Numbered from the stretch's first letter, positions 1 to 9,133 are shown. The stretch: DNA of 64,000 nt from Sulfitobacter dubius (GCF_900113435.1 NZ_FOPG01000002.1:620001-684000), one strand, 5' to 3'. A program made the numbers and translations. Notes: a model not told the origin generated them from the sequence alone.

Positions 1-777
1 CAGGAAACGGCACTGGCACGGCAGTTGGACCTGATCGAAGAAGAACTGGGTAATCAACAGTCGCTGTTGGATCGCGGGTTGACGCAGGCGTCTGCCGTGT
101 TGGACCTGCAACGTGAAGAGGCCCGTCTAACGGGGCAGATCGGCGAACTGTCAGCGCAAAAAGCCCAGTCCCAAGAGCGTGTGACCGAGATTGATATCGA
201 ACGCCTTAAACTTCGTTCAGCAGGCCGCGAAGAGGCGATCACCCAGTTGCGCGACCTGCGCTATCGAGAGCTGGAAATGGCAGAACAGCGCCGCGCGCTT
301 AGGGCTGAAATTGACCGTCTTTCTATCCGCGCTCCGGTGTCGGGGATCATCTACGCCATGCAAGTACAGACGCCGCGTTCGGTCGTGCGCGCAGCAGAAC
401 CGCTGATGTATCTTGTCCCACAAGATCGCCCGTTGATCATCGCATCGCGTGTGCAAACAATCCACATTGATCAGGTCGCGGTGGGCCAAGAAGTAAACTT
501 GCGCCTGTCGGCCCTGAACCAGCGCACCACGCCAGAACTGATCGGCAAGGTGTTGCAAGTGTCCGCCGATTCCATCGAAGACGACGCCACCGGGCAAACC
601 TATTACCGAGCTGAGATTGCGCTGAATCCCGGTGAAACTGACAAGCTGGAAGAAGGCACCATCCTACTACCCGGCATGCCGGTCGAGGCTTTTATCCGCA
701 CCGGAGAACGCTCTCCCATGGCCTATCTGCTCAAGCCCATGGCCGACTATTTTGCCCGCGCCTTCCGCGAAAGCTGA
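1..777 (+). CDS. HlyD-family type I secretion adaptor (C-terminal part)
   Basis: The gene enters the window already in frame and its start lies upstream; 258 residues are visible. The first ~100 residues are charged, heptad-like and probably coiled coil. They lead into a lipoyl/beta-barrel segment beginning near 'RAPVSGIIYAMQV' (residue ~110). The protein ends in a stretch resembling the tail of type I secretion membrane-fusion proteins ('YLLKPMADYFARAFRES'). Such adaptors link an inner-membrane ABC exporter to a TolC-like channel. The ABC partner is presumably upstream, outside the window. The family call is firm; the cargo is unknown. Confidence 0.85.
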   Translation, partial: QETALARQLDLIEEELGNQQSLLDRGLTQASAVLDLQREEARLTGQIGELSAQKAQSQERVTEIDIERLKLRSAGREEAITQLRDLRYRELEMAEQRRALRAEIDRLSIRAPVSGIIYAMQVQTPRSVVRAAEPLMYLVPQDRPLIIASRVQTIHIDQVAVGQEVNLRLSALNQRTTPELIGKVLQVSADSIEDDATGQTYYRAEIALNPGETDKLEEGTILLPGMPVEAFIRTGERSPMAYLLKPMADYFARAFRES

Positions 778-867
778 CCCGGTCGACCGGCCAGGCGGCA
801 AAGGGGCTTTTCCTCGGCCTTGAGGGCGGATAGCGTCCGCTTGAAACCGCAGCCAAAGGAGAACGCC

Positions 868-1326
868 ATGTCCCTGACCGCCCGCCTTGCCGACCTCGGG
901 ATTACCCTGCCCGACGCCCCTGCACCTGCCGCGAACTACGTGCCCTTCGTGTTCACAGGGAACACCGTCTATGTATCGGGCCAGATCTCGAACGGGCCGG
1001 ATGGGCTGATTGTCGGGCGTTTGGGTGACAGCATGGATGTCGACGCCGGGGCGGCTGCCGCGCGCAGCTGTGCACTAAGCCTTTTGGCGCAGGTGCGCGC
1101 CGCTTGTGACGGGGATCTGGATCGGCTTAAGCGGGTTGTGAAACTGACCGGGTTTGTCAATTCCACCGCAGATTTCACCGACCAGCCCAAGGTGATCAAC
1201 GGTGCATCAGATTTCATGGTTGAGGCCTTGGGCGAGGCAGGTCGTCACGCGCGGTCGGCGGTTTCTGCCGCATCGTTGCCACTGGGCGTTGCCGTCGAAA
1301 TCGAAGGCATTTTTGAGATCGAATGA
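868..1326 (+). CDS. RidA family protein (reactive enamine/imine deaminase-like)
   Basis: A 152-residue protein of the RidA/YjgF family, small trimeric enzymes that hydrolyse reactive enamine/imine intermediates. Visible landmarks are 'VYVSGQI' (35-41), the C-terminal 'HARSAVSAASLPLG' with the conserved arginine R129, and the acidic 'VEIEGIFEIE' end. It is longer than RidA proper (~130 aa), as in the YjgH/TdcF-like branch. ATG 868 is chosen because AAAGGAG lies 7 bases upstream; the frame stays open a little further upstream without a comparable ribosome site. Its stop overlaps the next start (ATGA), so the two are probably translationally coupled. Confidence 0.85.
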   Translation: MSLTARLADLGITLPDAPAPAANYVPFVFTGNTVYVSGQISNGPDGLIVGRLGDSMDVDAGAAAARSCALSLLAQVRAACDGDLDRLKRVVKLTGFVNSTADFTDQPKVINGASDFMVEALGEAGRHARSAVSAASLPLGVAVEIEGIFEIE

Positions 1327-2084
1327 CCCTTCCTTCCGCCTTTCTGAATGTTCCATTGGCGCATCGCGCGCTGCATGATCTCGCCGCCGGACGGTCCGAA
1401 AACAGCCGTGTCGCTGTCCGCGCGGCGGTTGAGGCGGGGTTCGGGATTGAGATCGACCTGCAACTTAGCGCCGATGGTAAGGCGATGGTCTTTCACGATT
1501 ATGGGCTGGAGCGGTTGACGGCAGAGCGAGGTGCGTTGCGCCTGCGCGATGCCGAGGCTCTGGCGAAGATCCCCCTCAAAGGCGGCGACGAAGGCATCCC
1601 GACGCTCGAAGAGATCCTTGATCTTGTTGCCGGCCGCGTGCCGCTGCTGGTGGAGTTCAAGGATCAAGATGGCGGTATGGGGCCAGATGTCGGCGCATTA
1701 GAGGCCGCAGCCGCCGGGCCTCTTGCCGCCTATCGCGGCGATCTGGCCGTGATGTCGTTTAACCCGTATTCGGTGCGAGAACTCTCCCGGTTGTTGCCCG
1801 ATGTGCCACGCGGCTTGACCACCAGCGGCTACCGCGCCGATGAATGGCCGCTGCCCACGGCGACCTGCGACCGGCTGCGTGAAATTCCCGACTATGCCGA
1901 CTGTGGCGCCTGTTTCATCAGCCACGAGGCCGATGACCTCAGCCGCCCCCGTGTGGCCGAGTTGAAAGCCGGTGGTGCGGCGGTGCTGTGTTGGACGATT
2001 CGTAGTCAAGCCGAAGAAGACATCGCACGTCAGGTGGCCCAGAACGTTACCTTTGAAAGCTATCTACCCCAGCCGCGCCCTTGA
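1323..2084 (+). CDS. Glycerophosphodiester phosphodiesterase
   Basis: A 253-residue GDPD-family TIM-barrel enzyme that should cleave glycerophosphodiesters to glycerol-3-phosphate and an alcohol. The catalytic and metal signature is visible: H14-R15 in 'PLAHRALHD', E43 and D45 in 'GIEIDLQL', and H58-D59 in 'MVFHDYGLERLT'. A later acidic 'LLVEFKDQDG' matches the second metal-binding strand. There is no signal peptide, so it is probably cytoplasmic and serves lipid turnover. It overlaps the RidA gene by 4 bp and the acyltransferase-like gene follows after ~48 bp. Confidence 0.9.
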   Translation: MTLPSAFLNVPLAHRALHDLAAGRSENSRVAVRAAVEAGFGIEIDLQLSADGKAMVFHDYGLERLTAERGALRLRDAEALAKIPLKGGDEGIPTLEEILDLVAGRVPLLVEFKDQDGGMGPDVGALEAAAAGPLAAYRGDLAVMSFNPYSVRELSRLLPDVPRGLTTSGYRADEWPLPTATCDRLREIPDYADCGACFISHEADDLSRPRVAELKAGGAAVLCWTIRSQAEEDIARQVAQNVTFESYLPQPRP

Positions 2085-2132
2085 TCCGCGGGGCCAAGGC
2101 CACACATAGGACGCAAGGCAGGCAAGGTTCAG

Positions 2133-3320
2133 ATGAGCGCGCAGGAAATCGAGATTACGGTGGTGCCGGAACTGGCACAGATCGGCCAAGAGGATTGGGA
2201 CGCCTGCGCCTGTCCTGAGGCCGCAGACGGGGCGCGTCCGCGTGACCCTTTCACGACCTATCGATTCCTATCGGCCTTGGAGCGCAGCGGGTCAGTCGGG
2301 CCCGGCACGGGTTGGCAGCCGCAGTATCTGGTTGCACGGATTGCGGGCCAAGTGATCGCCGTGGCGCCAATGTATGCCAAATCGCACAGCCAAGGCGAAT
2401 ATATCTTCGACCATAACTGGGCACATGCCTATGAACGCGCGGGCGGGCGCTATTACCCGAAACTCCAGATCGCGGTGCCGCATACCCCCGCCACCGGGCG
2501 GCGCTTTCTGGTGCGGCCCGGGTTCGAAGAGGCGGGCACCGCCGCGCTGGTTCAGGGCGCGGTGCAACTGACCGACAATAACGCGCTGTCCTCGCTACAT
2601 GTGACCTTTTGCACCGAGGGCGAAGTCACCCGGGCCGAAGCTTTGGGCCTGATGAGCCGCAAAAGTCAGCAGTTTCACTGGCACAACCGCGATTATGCCG
2701 ATTTCGACGGTTTCCTCGCCAGTCTATCCTCGCGCAAGCGCAAGAATATCCGCAAGGAACGCTCTCAGGCGCAGGATTTTGGCGGCACGATCCACACTTT
2801 CACCGGCGATCAGATCGAACCCGAACATTGGGATGCCTTCTGGCAGTTCTACCAAGACACCGGCGCGCGGAAATGGGGTTCGCCCTATCTCACGCGGGAA
2901 TTCTTTGACCATGCGCAGGAAAGCCTGCGCGAAGATATTGCGCTGGTGCTGGCTGAACGTGACGGGCGTTGGATTGCCGGGGCGCTCAACTTCATCGGAG
3001 CAGAGACGCTCTTTGGCCGCTACTGGGGCTGTACCGAACACCACCCCTTTCTGCACTTTGAGCTGTGCTATTATCGCGCCATGGATTTCGCCATCGCCCA
3101 TGGGCTTTCCCGAGTAGAGGCGGGCGCGCAGGGCGAACACAAGCTCGCACGCGGCTATCTGCCGTCACCCACATGGTCGCTGCATTGGATGCGCGATCCG
3201 GGTTTTGCCTCTGCCGTGGGGGAGTATCTGCAGGCCGAACGCGACGCCGTGGACGAAGAGATCAGCGTGCTGACCGACTACGGCCCCTTCAAAAAGACGA
3301 CGATTGAGGAACAAGAATGA
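2133..3320 (+). CDS. FemAB/GNAT-like acyltransferase (DUF482/COG3146 type)
   Basis: A 395-residue protein resembling the 'peptidogalycan biosynthesis' N-acyltransferases (FemAB-like, GNAT fold). Supporting stretches are '[25 protein letters not shown]' read in pieces around residues 178-203, '[16 protein letters not shown]' (~245-260), and a C-terminal '[15 protein letters not shown]', which is highly typical of the group. The substrate is not established. It has no signal peptide. It overlaps the downstream pterin dehydratase gene by 4 bp (ATGA), so the two are probably cotranscribed. Confidence 0.8.
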   Translation: MSAQEIEITVVPELAQIGQEDWDACACPEAADGARPRDPFTTYRFLSALERSGSVGPGTGWQPQYLVARIAGQVIAVAPMYAKSHSQGEYIFDHNWAHAYERAGGRYYPKLQIAVPHTPATGRRFLVRPGFEEAGTAALVQGAVQLTDNNALSSLHVTFCTEGEVTRAEALGLMSRKSQQFHWHNRDYADFDGFLASLSSRKRKNIRKERSQAQDFGGTIHTFTGDQIEPEHWDAFWQFYQDTGARKWGSPYLTREFFDHAQESLREDIALVLAERDGRWIAGALNFIGAETLFGRYWGCTEHHPFLHFELCYYRAMDFAIAHGLSRVEAGAQGEHKLARGYLPSPTWSLHWMRDPGFASAVGEYLQAERDAVDEEISVLTDYGPFKKTTIEEQE

Positions 3321-3625
3321 CCGAGAGATTAAGCATCGAGACCCGCAAAACCCTGCTGCATCCGCTGTTCAATACCGGCTGGGAGATGGTCGAAAGCCGG
3401 GATGCGATCCACAAGACGTTCAAGTTCAAGGATTTCGCCGACGCCTTTGGCTGGATGACAAGGGTGGCAATCTGGGCGGAAAAATGGAATCACCATCCCG
3501 AATGGAGCAACGTTTACAACCGTGTGGAGGTGACGTTGATCACCCATGACGTAGATGGGCTAAGCTCGCTTGATGCGAAACTGGCGCGCAAGATGGATGG
3601 TCTCTTTGGGGCCGGGAAAGACTGA
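3317..3625 (+). CDS. phhB: 4a-hydroxytetrahydrobiopterin dehydratase (PCD/DCoH)
   Basis: A 102-residue protein with the pterin-4a-carbinolamine dehydratase signature: '[17 protein letters not shown]' (57-73) followed by 'THD' (77-79). The catalytic histidines are H59, H60 and H78. The enzyme regenerates oxidised pterin after aromatic amino-acid hydroxylation, but no phenylalanine hydroxylase gene is in the window. In many alphaproteobacteria the protein stands alone and may have another role, for example with molybdopterin or as a stabiliser. The family call is strong; the pathway is inferred. Confidence 0.9.
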   Translation: MTERLSIETRKTLLHPLFNTGWEMVESRDAIHKTFKFKDFADAFGWMTRVAIWAEKWNHHPEWSNVYNRVEVTLITHDVDGLSSLDAKLARKMDGLFGAGKD

Positions 3626-3637
3626 CGGAGAGACCGG

Positions 3638-4486
3638 ATGCAAGATTTGTTTGAAACGGAACTGTGGCAGGGCAAGACGATCGCCGATCTGCTGACGCTT
3701 GAATTCCTTGCCAGTGCGGCGGGTTCGGTGATTGGGGCGATTGTGATCCTGTTGCTGGGGTGGGTCATCTCAAGTTGGCTGCAACACCGTGTCGAAAACC
3801 TTGGCAAGCGGAACAAGCACCTTGACGAGATGCTGTTCGAATTTCTGGCCTCAATCGTGCGCTATGTGGTGCTGGGTTTTACGGTTCTGTTCGTGCTCAA
3901 CACCTTTGGGGTCAAAACGACATCGGTCGTGGCAGTCATTGGTGCGGCGGGTCTGGCCATCGGTTTGGCTTTGCAAGGCACGCTGTCGAATGTGGCGGCG
4001 GGCGTCATGTTGATCTTGTTCCGCCCGATTAAAATCGGGGATTTCGTTGTGATCGCGGGCGAAATGGGCACGGTCAAGCAGATCAACCTCAACTACACCG
4101 TGCTGGCTGATCTAAGCAACGTGCAAGTCATCGTGCCGAACTCTGAGGTTTGGGGCAATGTGATCACCAACTATTCGGTAAACCCGACCCGCCGCGCGGA
4201 ATGGACCTTTGGTGTGGGCTATGGTGCGAACCTCAAGACCGCCGAAGAGATCATTCGCAGCACGATCACAGCAGACGCGCGCGCGCATGCCGATCCTGAA
4301 CCCTTTGTGCAGGTGAGCAACCTTGGCGACAGTTCCGTTGATTTTCTTGTGCGGGTCTGGTGCAGCGCGGATGATTATTTTGCCTTCAAGGCCGATATGA
4401 CCCGCAAGGTCAAAGAGGCTCTGGATGAGGGCGGTGTCGATATTCCGTTCCCCACGCGTACCATTGTGCAGGCTGCTGCAGAGTAG
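3638..4486 (+). CDS. Small-conductance mechanosensitive channel (MscS family)
   Basis: A 282-residue inner-membrane channel that releases solutes on hypo-osmotic shock. Three membrane segments are visible near residues 28-49, 75-91 and 96-128. The last is the MscS pore helix, rich in Gly/Ala ('GAAGLAIGLALQGTLSNVA'), followed by 'FRPIKIGDFV'. A cytoplasmic beta domain and a mixed C-terminal domain follow ('VPNSEVWGNVITNYS'). The length is that of the short E. coli MscS type (286 aa). GACGGAGAGA upstream of ATG 3638 is a good ribosome site. It is the last gene of the collinear run starting at 868. Confidence 0.93.
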   Translation: MQDLFETELWQGKTIADLLTLEFLASAAGSVIGAIVILLLGWVISSWLQHRVENLGKRNKHLDEMLFEFLASIVRYVVLGFTVLFVLNTFGVKTTSVVAVIGAAGLAIGLALQGTLSNVAAGVMLILFRPIKIGDFVVIAGEMGTVKQINLNYTVLADLSNVQVIVPNSEVWGNVITNYSVNPTRRAEWTFGVGYGANLKTAEEIIRSTITADARAHADPEPFVQVSNLGDSSVDFLVRVWCSADDYFAFKADMTRKVKEALDEGGVDIPFPTRTIVQAAAE

Positions 4487-4529
4487 GCCTTCGCCCGTGC
4501 GACCTTGAGGGGGCAGCCCCAGTTAGCAA

Positions 4530-4564
4530 AACGCCCGGCCAATCTGGCCGGGCGTTCGCGTTTT
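4530..4564 (+). terminator. Bidirectional rho-independent terminator
   Basis: An 11-bp perfect stem, AACGCCCGGCC (4530-4540) with GGCCGGGCGTT (4546-4556) and a 5-base loop, followed by CGCGTTTT on the plus strand. Read on the minus strand the stem ends in a short T run. It lies between the convergent mscS-like and peroxiredoxin genes, so it probably ends both transcripts. Confidence 0.8.
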
Positions 4565-5051
4565 ACATATTGTCCAGCAGCGCTTCGCCGCCGGAAATCT
4601 CGCAGGTGCCGGGGCTTTCCTCGGGTTGCCAAAGTGTCACCTTGCCGTCTTCGACGAGCATCGCATAGCGCTTGGACCGTGCGACCAAACCGGCAGGGGC
4701 CGCGTCGAACTCCATGCCGATGGCGCGGGTGAATTCGCTGCTGGCGTCAGCCAGCATTGTGATCCCGGCCTCGGTTGCGCCGGTTGCTTCGCCCCAAGCT
4801 TTCATCACGAAAGGGTCGTTGCAAGAAACGCAGATCACCTCATCCACGCCTTTGGCGTCGAACCGATCCTTGGTGCGCACAAAGCTCGGCACATGGGCAG
4901 AGTGGCAGGTCGGCGTGAAGGCGCCCGGTACGGCAAAGATCACCACTTTGCGGCCCTTAAGCTTGTCGGCCATCTGTACCGGCTCGGGCCCATCCGCGCC
5001 CATCTGAACCAGTTTTGCATCGGGCAGCGTGGAACCTTGAGAAATCGTCAT
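4563..5051 (-). CDS. Peroxiredoxin (Prx5 / hybrid glutaredoxin-type family)
   Basis: A 162-residue thiol peroxidase that reduces H2O2 and alkyl hydroperoxides. The active-site loop 'PGAFTPTCHSAHVP' carries the peroxidatic C49. Further cysteines C74 and C77 lie in 'VICVSCNDPF', and one more sits near the C-terminus ('GTCEISGG'), a candidate resolving cysteine. The true start is ATG at 5051, with GGAGAGG upstream; the frame stays open further but without family similarity. No fused glutaredoxin domain is present, so glutaredoxin or thioredoxin must be supplied in trans. Confidence 0.92.
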   Translation of the reverse strand: MTISQGSTLPDAKLVQMGADGPEPVQMADKLKGRKVVIFAVPGAFTPTCHSAHVPSFVRTKDRFDAKGVDEVICVSCNDPFVMKAWGEATGATEAGITMLADASSEFTRAIGMEFDAAPAGLVARSKRYAMLVEDGKVTLWQPEESPGTCEISGGEALLDNM

Positions 5052-5139
5052 GGGATAGCCTCTCCTGTCATTGCGGTTGTCTTGGGGCCAGATATAGGCT
5101 TTGACCGCGACTGAGACCAGATCAATCGGGGGTAGGCAG

Positions 5140-6345
5140 ATGCAGCATGTGGTGGTGATCGGAGCCGGGCAGGCGGGGGCCTCTTGCGTGGCCAAACTCC
5201 GCAATGGTGGGTTTGACGGGCGGATCACCCTGATTGGGGCCGAGCCTTGCCCACCCTACCAGCGCCCGCCGCTGTCTAAAGGGTACCTGCTGGGCGATAT
5301 GACACTGGAGCGGCTGTTTTTGCGGCCCGAGGCGTTTTATGCCGATCAAGGGATCACGCTGAAAACCGACTGCCGCGTAACCGCGATTGACCCTGAAACG
5401 CACGTTCTTGCCACCACAGACGGGCAGATCGCCTATGACGAACTAGTGCTCGCCACTGGATCCGTCCCGCGCCGTCTGCCTGAAGCGATTGGCGGGGCGC
5501 TGGATGGCGTCTTCACCGTGCGCGATTTGGCCGATGTCGATGCAATGGCCCCGCGTTTCGTGAAGGGCGCGAAGGTACTGATCGTCGGCGGTGGCTACAT
5601 CGGGCTGGAGGCAGCGGCGGTGGCGGCCAAGCTGGGGCTTGAGGTCACGCTGGTGGAAATGGCCGACCGCATCCTGCAGCGCGTCGCAGCGCCAGAGACC
5701 AGTGACTATTTCCGCGCCCTGCATGAAGGCCGCGGCGTGACCCTGCGCGAAGGCGTGGGGCTTGAGCGGCTGTTGGGGGAGACCCACGTTACCGGCGCGC
5801 GCCTCAGCGACGGAACGGAGATCGCTGCCGATTTCGTCATCACCGGAGTGGGCATCGAGCCCGATGTCGTGTTGGCGGCAGCGGCGGGGATCAAGATCGA
5901 AAACGGCATCAAGGTCGACGCGCAGGGGCGCACGAACATGCCGGGCATCTGGGCGGCCGGGGACTGCACTTCTTTCCCCTATCGCGGCGGGCGCATCCGG
6001 TTGGAAAGTGTGCCGAACGCCATTGATCAAGCCGAGGTGGTGGCCGAAAACATCCTCGGCGCGGGCAAGGAATATGTCGCCAAGCCGTGGTTCTGGTCAG
6101 ATCAATATGACGTGAAGCTGCAAATCGCCGGGCTGAACGCAGGCTATGACCGCGTGGTCAGCCGCCTTGGCGACGGCAGCGCGTCCTTCTGGTACTACCT
6201 TGGTGACACCCTGCTGGCCGTGGATGCTGCGAACGACCCACGTGGTTACATGGTGGGTAAACGGTTGATCGAGGCGGGGAAATCGCCTGATCCCGCGCTG
6301 GTCGCGGACCCTGATACCGACCTTAAGGCTTTGCTGAAAGCATGA
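5140..6345 (+). CDS. FAD-dependent ferredoxin/rubredoxin-type NAD(P)H reductase
   Basis: A 401-residue pyridine nucleotide-disulfide-fold reductase like rhodocoxin, putidaredoxin and BenD-type reductases. The FAD-binding 'VVVIGAGQAGASC' begins at residue 4. The NAD-binding 'VLIVGGGYIGLEAAAVA' lies near 148-164. 'IWAAGDCTSFP' (~270) and 'RLESVPNAIDQAE' (~287) are typical of this subfamily. It passes electrons from NAD(P)H to a small iron-sulfur carrier for a P450 or another oxygenase; none is adjacent. The start is ATG 5140. Its stop overlaps the rsmD start (ATGA). Confidence 0.88.
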   Translation: MQHVVVIGAGQAGASCVAKLRNGGFDGRITLIGAEPCPPYQRPPLSKGYLLGDMTLERLFLRPEAFYADQGITLKTDCRVTAIDPETHVLATTDGQIAYDELVLATGSVPRRLPEAIGGALDGVFTVRDLADVDAMAPRFVKGAKVLIVGGGYIGLEAAAVAAKLGLEVTLVEMADRILQRVAAPETSDYFRALHEGRGVTLREGVGLERLLGETHVTGARLSDGTEIAADFVITGVGIEPDVVLAAAAGIKIENGIKVDAQGRTNMPGIWAAGDCTSFPYRGGRIRLESVPNAIDQAEVVAENILGAGKEYVAKPWFWSDQYDVKLQIAGLNAGYDRVVSRLGDGSASFWYYLGDTLLAVDAANDPRGYMVGKRLIEAGKSPDPALVADPDTDLKALLKA

Positions 6346-6902
6346 GGATCATTGCCGGGAAATACCGTGGCCGCCCCCTTGCGGCACTTGGCAAGGGTGA
6401 TGCCGGAGCGCATCTGCGCCCGACCTCTGATCGCGTCCGCGAAAGCCTTTTTTCGATGTTGACTCATCACGACGTGATCCAAGGTGCGCGGGTGCTAGAT
6501 TTGTTCGCAGGCACCGGCGCGCTGGGGTTCGAGGCGCTGTCGCGGGGTGCCAACACGGTCTGTTTCGTCGAGAATGGCCACACCGGGCAGCGGCTGATCG
6601 GAGAGAATACCCGCACGCTTGGGGCCGAATCTGAGACGCGATTGATGCGCAACGATGCCACACGGCTGGGGCCATGGACGCAGCCTCCGTTTGATCTGGT
6701 CTTTCTCGATCCGCCCTATGGTAAATCCATGGGGCAGAAAGCGTTGATAGCCGCTGCTGCAGGCAGCTGGCTTGCCCCCGGCGCGATGATCGTTTGGGAG
6801 GAAAACACCCCCATGCATGCCCCAGAGGGATTCGCCCGGATTGACACGCGCAAATATGGCGATACCCATGTGACGCTCTTGCAAAGGGCTGAAGGCAAAT
6901 AG
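6342..6902 (+). CDS. rsmD: 16S rRNA (guanine(966)-N2)-methyltransferase RsmD
   Basis: A 186-residue SAM-dependent rRNA methyltransferase acting on G966 of 16S rRNA in the 30S subunit. It has the RsmD N-terminus 'MRIIAGKYRGR' and 'LRPTSDRVRESLF' (25-37). The SAM motif is 'VLDLFAGTGALGFEALSRGA' (51-70), and the catalytic motif is 'FLDPPYGKSM' with D123-P-P-Y126. The length matches the family. It overlaps the upstream reductase gene by 4 bp, an arrangement that says little about function. Confidence 0.95.
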   Translation: MRIIAGKYRGRPLAALGKGDAGAHLRPTSDRVRESLFSMLTHHDVIQGARVLDLFAGTGALGFEALSRGANTVCFVENGHTGQRLIGENTRTLGAESETRLMRNDATRLGPWTQPPFDLVFLDPPYGKSMGQKALIAAAAGSWLAPGAMIVWEENTPMHAPEGFARIDTRKYGDTHVTLLQRAEGK

Positions 6903-7028
6903 CTTTACTCGCGGGGCAGCGTCACGGCACCTTCACCCTTGTCTTTTCCGACAGTTTGAGTCACCTATTGCAAAAGAGCCCGCTGCAGTCTGCGCGGCGC
7001 CAAGGTGATATCCAAGGAAGGACATTCG

Positions 7029-8291
7029 ATGCGCCTCAAAGCGACCACAGCCATTGCGCTGATCACATTTGCCGCCGCTCCGGCATTCGCGCAAGACAAG
7101 GCTGAGGTGCTGGGCACCTATGCCGACATCGCGCAGGCGGGCTACGAAGACAGCCTGACCACCGCGCAGACGCTGCAAGCCGCCGTCGAGACGCTGATCG
7201 CCACCCCCTCGGCCGAAGCGCTTCAGGCTGCGAAAGCCGCATGGCTGGCTGCCCGCGTGCCCTACCAGCAGACCGAGGTTTTCCGCTTTGGCAACGCCAT
7301 CGTCGATGACTGGGAAGGCAAGGTTAACGCATGGCCGCTGGACGAAGGTCTGATCGACTATGTCGACGCCTCCTATGGCGGCGAGACGGATGAAAACCAA
7401 CTGGCGGTTCTGAACGTTATCGCCAACCCGAGTTTCACGCTGGGCGGGGAGGAGGTGGACGCCACCGAGATTACGCCTGCGCTCCTCGAAGGGCAGTTGC
7501 ATGAGGCGGGCGCGGTTGAGGCCAATGTCGCCACCGGCTACCACGCCATCGAATTCCTGCTCTGGGGCCAAGACCTGAACGGTACTGAGCATGGCGCGGG
7601 CAACCGTCCTTGGACCGATTACGCAGCGGGCGACGACTGCACCGGCGACAACTGCGACCGCCGTGGGCAATACCTCAAGGCCGCGACCGATCTGCTGGTC
7701 AGCGATCTGGAATGGATGGCCAGTCAGTGGGCCGAAGGCGGCGAGGCGCGCGCCGCCGTGCTGGCCGACGAAGACGCCGGGATCGACGCGATCCTGACCG
7801 GCATGGGCTCGCTCTCCTACGGCGAACAGGCCGGGGAGCGGATGAAGCTGGGCGTCATGCTGAACGACCCCGAGGAAGAGCATGATTGCTTCTCGGACAA
7901 CACCCACAACAGCCACTACTACGACGGTCTGGGCGTGCGGAACGTCTATCTGGGCGAATACCTGCGCGTCGATGGCCGCGTGGTTTCCGGCGCGTCGTTG
8001 TCCGATCTGGTGGCCAGTGCCGATGCCAGCGTCGACGAAGACCTGCGCGCCAAGCTGAACGCCTCCATGGTGGAACTGGGCCAGATTAAAACCGCCGCCG
8101 AAGCGGGTTTCAGCTATGACATGATGCTTGAGCGCGGCAATGCCGAAGGCGAGGCGCTGATCATGGGCGCGGTCGATGCGTTGGTGGGTCAGACCCGCGC
8201 GATTGAGCGTGCCGTGACGGCTCTGGGCGGTGACGAGATCGCCTTTGAAGGCTCCGACAGCCTCGACGCGCCAGAGGCCGTCTTCCAGTAA
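7029..8291 (+). CDS. Imelysin-family periplasmic iron-regulated protein (IrpA/M75-like)
   Basis: A 420-residue secreted protein with an N-terminal signal peptide (cleavage likely after 'AFA', residue 21). The imelysin GxHxxE signature is intact: 'GYHAIEFLLWGQD', H172 and E175. Imelysins (IrpA, IcmP, EfeO-related) are two-helical-bundle proteins linked to iron uptake; proteolysis has been claimed but is doubtful. ATG 7029 follows AAGGAAGG. It heads a six-gene collinear iron locus running to 12737. No classical Fur, Irr or RirA box could be recognised in the 126-base upstream gap. Confidence 0.9.
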   Translation: MRLKATTAIALITFAAAPAFAQDKAEVLGTYADIAQAGYEDSLTTAQTLQAAVETLIATPSAEALQAAKAAWLAARVPYQQTEVFRFGNAIVDDWEGKVNAWPLDEGLIDYVDASYGGETDENQLAVLNVIANPSFTLGGEEVDATEITPALLEGQLHEAGAVEANVATGYHAIEFLLWGQDLNGTEHGAGNRPWTDYAAGDDCTGDNCDRRGQYLKAATDLLVSDLEWMASQWAEGGEARAAVLADEDAGIDAILTGMGSLSYGEQAGERMKLGVMLNDPEEEHDCFSDNTHNSHYYDGLGVRNVYLGEYLRVDGRVVSGASLSDLVASADASVDEDLRAKLNASMVELGQIKTAAEAGFSYDMMLERGNAEGEALIMGAVDALVGQTRAIERAVTALGGDEIAFEGSDSLDAPEAVFQ

Positions 8292-8302
8292 TCCTAATCC
8301 AT

Positions 8303-8328
8303 CCTCGGGCCGCTGCGGCGGCCCGAGG
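8303..8328 (+). other. Strong intercistronic RNA hairpin without U-tract
   Basis: An 11-bp perfect stem, CCTCGGGCCGC with GCGGCCCGAGG and a 4-base TGCG loop, lies 11 bases after the imelysin stop and 23 bases before the bfd start. No T run follows, so it is unlikely to be a standard terminator. It may stabilise the upstream mRNA end or partly attenuate expression of the downstream genes. Confidence 0.6.
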
Positions 8329-8351
8329 CCAGCAAGGGAATACGCAAAACC

Positions 8352-8600
8352 ATGATTGTTTGTCACTGTCAGAACATTACCGATCGCGACATCAACAACG
8401 CCATCGACTGGATGCGCGCCTCTGACGCGCGGACGGTCATCACTGCGGGTAAAATTTACCGCGCCTTGGGCAAAGCAGCCGATTGTGGTGGCTGCATGCC
8501 TCTGTTCTTGTCTACCATGCGAGGAAATGGCAACTTTTCCGTGCCTGTGCTGAAACCCACTCTACGTCAGGCAAAACCAAACAAGGAGACAGGTTCATGA
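8352..8600 (+). CDS. bfd: Bacterioferritin-associated ferredoxin (Bfd-like, 2Fe-2S)
   Basis: An 82-residue [2Fe-2S] protein. Cysteines C4 and C6 ('VCHCQNIT') and C45 and C48 ('DCGGCMP') form the Bfd cluster motif, with a C6-C45 spacing a few residues longer than in E. coli Bfd. Bfd docks on bacterioferritin and reduces the stored ferric core so that iron is released. Its stop overlaps the bfr start (ATGA), which supports the partnership. The C-terminal ~20 residues are polar and look like a tail beyond the domain. Confidence 0.92.
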   Translation: MIVCHCQNITDRDINNAIDWMRASDARTVITAGKIYRALGKAADCGGCMPLFLSTMRGNGNFSVPVLKPTLRQAKPNKETGS

Positions 8601-9082
8601 AGGGCGACGTAAAGGTCATCGAATATCTCAACGCGGCACTGCGCAGCGAGCTGACAGCGGTAAGCCAATACTGGCTGCACTACCGGCTGCAAGAAGACTG
8701 GGGCTATGGTCGGCTTGCCGATAAGTCGCGCGAGGAAAGCATCGAAGAGATGAACCACGCCGACAAGCTGATCGAGCGGATCATCTTCCTCGAGGGGCAT
8801 CCGAATCTGCAAAAGCTGGACGCGCTGCGCATCGGTGAAACGGTCAAGGAATGTCTTGAGTCCGATTTGGCCGCCGAACATGAGGCCCGCACCCTGTACA
8901 TTGAGGCGCGCAATCACTGCGATCAGGTTGGGGATTATGTCTCTAAGAACCTGTTCGAGGAATTGATTGCCGACGAGGAAGGGCATATCGACTTCCTCGA
9001 AACCCAATTGTCGCTTCAGGCCGAACTGGGCGAGGCCGTCTATGGCCAGCTTCAGGCCAAGCCGACAGACGACAGCAAGTAA
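8597..9082 (+). CDS. bfr: Bacterioferritin
   Basis: A 161-residue haem-containing 24-mer ferritin that oxidises Fe(II) and stores Fe(III). All ferroxidase ligands fall at the same positions as in E. coli Bfr: E18, E51, H54, E94, E127 and H130. The haem-binding methionine is M52 in 'EEMNHADKL'. The start is ATG 8597, overlapping bfd. AAGGAGACAGG upstream within the end of bfd is a good ribosome site. It is the storage part of the iron locus. Confidence 0.96.
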   Translation: MKGDVKVIEYLNAALRSELTAVSQYWLHYRLQEDWGYGRLADKSREESIEEMNHADKLIERIIFLEGHPNLQKLDALRIGETVKECLESDLAAEHEARTLYIEARNHCDQVGDYVSKNLFEELIADEEGHIDFLETQLSLQAELGEAVYGQLQAKPTDDSK

Positions 9083-9133
9083 CTTCGAATGGCAGGCCCG
9101 GTTCTGGGCCTGCCGCTATCCAAGGCATTCCCC

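Noticed and set aside
6903-7028. A Fur, Irr or RirA operator upstream of the imelysin gene
   Set aside because: The iron context invites one, but no clear inverted repeat or TTTAGAA-type box is visible. A weak AT-rich TTTGAGTCACCTATTGCAAA stretch is not symmetrical enough to report.
6933-8366. A 477-codon minus-strand open frame antisense to the imelysin gene
   Set aside because: The imelysin gene has a signal peptide, ribosome site and GxHxxE motif; the antisense frame is a GC-skew artefact.
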